This document shows positions 4,868-6,069 of a stretch of DNA of 6,069 nt, piece after piece. Source of the stretch: Clostridiales bacterium UBA1246 (GTDB taxonomy: Bacteria; Bacillota; Clostridia; Oscillospirales; Oscillospiraceae); NCBI GenBank assembly GCA_002308315.1, contig DBWE01000108.1:1839-7907 (forward strand), in the 5' to 3' direction. The notes beneath the pieces were generated by a model. It ran no database searches, was not told the origin of the DNA, and was given only the letters and a program-made list of their open reading frames with translations. A program made the position numbers and the translations under genes. Position 1 is the stretch's first letter. Each line of letters starts with the position of its first letter.

Positions 4868-4928
4868 CCGGAGCCCCGCATGCCGTCCGGCAGCGGCCCG
4901 AAGCACGGATCGTTTACCGCCGCTCCGG
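4868..4928 (-). terminator. Possible terminator hairpin after the LCP gene
   Basis: CCGGAGC and GCTCCGG (4922-4928 and 4868-4874) form 7-bp arms around about 47 nt that can fold further. The bases following on the minus strand are A7 and only then a T6 run, so this is not a classical terminator. Confidence 0.3.
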
Positions 4929-4953
4929 GCCCGCCGGCCGTATCGGGCGCCTA

Positions 4954-6012
4954 TCATTCTTCTTTTTCGTATAACAGATCGAGTATCTGCTCGGTCAGCG
5001 CGGTCTCATCCACATAGTATTCCATGAACTTCTCTCCGCGCACGGCCTCTCCCCGTATATCCTCCACTCGGTCGAGGGAATAATCCGCGATGCTGTCGGC
5101 AATATCCGACAGCTCGTTCACGGTGCAGTCGGAGGTCATGTATTTCGACAGCGTCAGCACGATATCCGCGGGAAGACTCTCGTCGTTCTCCCGGCGGGCC
5201 TTGAGCTCATTATAAAAGGCGGAAAGAAAGTCTCTCTGTCTTTCCATACGGCTGAGATTGCTGCTGTCGGCCACGTCGCGCCTGGCTCTGATGTAATTCA
5301 GCGCCTGCTCCCCCGTCAGAGTGACCGTCTCTCCGAGGACCAGCGAGGGATCGACCGCGGAGAAATCATCCTTAACCGTTACCGTAACGCCGCCTACGGC
5401 GTCGTTCAGCTCCGGAACGGCGTCCATGGTAAAGGCAACGTAGTGGTCTATCCGCGCGCCGTACAGGAGCTTTGACACGGACCATACGGTATTCTTGCAG
5501 CTGTCCATCCCGCCGCTGCCGTAGGTATGCGACAGGGCCAGCTGTCCCACGTAGCTGTCAACGGGATCGCCCTTGAAATCGAGCACGCGGATCTCGCCCA
5601 TGATATCGCGGTTGATATGCAGCGCCGTACAGCTTTCCGCGTCATGATCGAGCACCAGCAGCATAAGGAAATCCGACTGCTGGGTATTGCGGTACGCGTC
5701 CTCGCGGTTAAGCTCGCTTTCAAATTTATCTATACCGATAAAAAGGACGGTCTCGACATTATCCTTGAGGGTATACAAATCCCCTTCGTAATATGTCTGA
5801 GGCCGCTCGTCATCGGCATATGGATCTTCATTTTCAAAGCCGGGATAATTGCCCTTTGATGAATACGCGGCGGCAGGGAGCCTGCCTGAGGCAAGCTCCC
5901 ACTTCCGCATTGATCTGTAAATGAATACAAAGGCCAAAACGGCAAATATTGCTCCGAGGATATAGGCCAGGTGCCTTTTCCTCAGTCTGAACGCACTATT
6001 TTTCCGTTGCAT
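4954..6012 (-). CDS. LytR-CpsA-Psr (LCP) family cell-wall glycopolymer ligase
   Basis: The 352-residue protein has a basic N-terminus, one membrane helix (about 15-32) and an extracellular LCP domain (about 86-268). LCP enzymes move teichoic-acid-like or capsular polymers from undecaprenyl carriers to peptidoglycan. Visible hallmarks are VLFIGID95K, QQSD114FLML, the INR135D136 motif, HTYGSGG, the AVGGV segment at 205-209, and the phosphate-binding run YIRARRD at 240-246 with R255 and RQR following. About 80 further residues after the domain are typical of clostridial members. The start is taken at the ATG before the membrane helix, although the ribosome site is poor: GAGG lies 14 nt upstream, inside the end of the previous gene. 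With only 9 nt between the genes, translational coupling is likely. Confidence 0.9.
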   Translation of the reverse strand: MQRKNSAFRLRKRHLAYILGAIFAVLAFVFIYRSMRKWELASGRLPAAAYSSKGNYPGFENEDPYADDERPQTYYEGDLYTLKDNVETVLFIGIDKFESELNREDAYRNTQQSDFLMLLVLDHDAESCTALHINRDIMGEIRVLDFKGDPVDSYVGQLALSHTYGSGGMDSCKNTVWSVSKLLYGARIDHYVAFTMDAVPELNDAVGGVTVTVKDDFSAVDPSLVLGETVTLTGEQALNYIRARRDVADSSNLSRMERQRDFLSAFYNELKARRENDESLPADIVLTLSKYMTSDCTVNELSDIADSIADYSLDRVEDIRGEAVRGEKFMEYYVDETALTEQILDLLYEKEE

Positions 6013-6021
6013 AGGCCGGAA

Positions 6022-6069
6022 TTACGCCTCGGTCCTGCTCTTTCTGCCGACAGTGAACATAACGGCGGG
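6022..6069 (-). CDS. C-terminal end of an upstream gene (partial)
   Basis: The last 15 codons, reading PAVMFTVGRKSRTEA then TAA, run in from the right edge and stop 9 nt before the LCP start. The close spacing suggests an operon with the LCP gene. The tail, a hydrophobic bit followed by basic residues, would suit a membrane protein ending in the cytoplasm, but it is too short to identify. Confidence 0.5.
   Translation of the reverse strand, partial: PAVMFTVGRKSRTEA

Overview
The window looks like a piece of a Gram-positive, probably clostridial (Firmicutes) chromosome. This is inferred from strong GGAGG-type ribosome sites, sigma-A promoters, tandem c-di-GMP-I (GEMM) riboswitches, a LytR-CpsA-Psr cell-wall enzyme and GC-rich coding DNA with AT-rich intergenic stretches. 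No species can be named.

Layout. Positions 1-1664 are an ordinary plus-strand stretch: a bicupin gene (128-1114), then a small cysteine-rich protein (1260-1664) with its own promoter and a 12-bp hairpin terminator (1686-1713). A complete-looking RAYT/IS200-like element with 25-bp inverted ends follows (1725-2620), its transposase on the minus strand. Positions 2650-4247 hold two convergent, related cassettes for secreted surface or filament-like proteins, with a strong terminator between them (3540-3577). Only the minus-strand copy (3606-4334) has a start codon, ribosome site and signal peptide. Its transcription unit begins at a consensus promoter (4809-4837), followed by two tandem c-di-GMP-I aptamers, an intrinsic terminator and a structured leader of about 250 nt. 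Upstream of that promoter, also on the minus strand, lies an LCP-family gene (4954-6012), preceded by the last 15 codons of another gene that runs off the window.

The central observation is that the two cassettes begin with the same 19-bp sequence in inverted orientation (2650-2668 and 4229-4247). It lies exactly at the junction between signal peptide and mature protein and is in the same reading frame in both. Outside it, one copy has a full expression site and the other has only an in-frame stop codon. Just inside it, the two coding sequences differ at nearly every codon although the protein motif continues. This is the architecture of an invertible expression locus: flipping the 1.6-kb segment would fuse the silent body in frame to the single promoter, riboswitch and signal peptide. 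The inferred system is a surface-protein switch with two controls, c-di-GMP setting whether the locus is transcribed and DNA inversion setting which protein is made. No recombinase is encoded in the window, and inversion has not been shown; the claim rests on the repeat, the frame and the missing leader.
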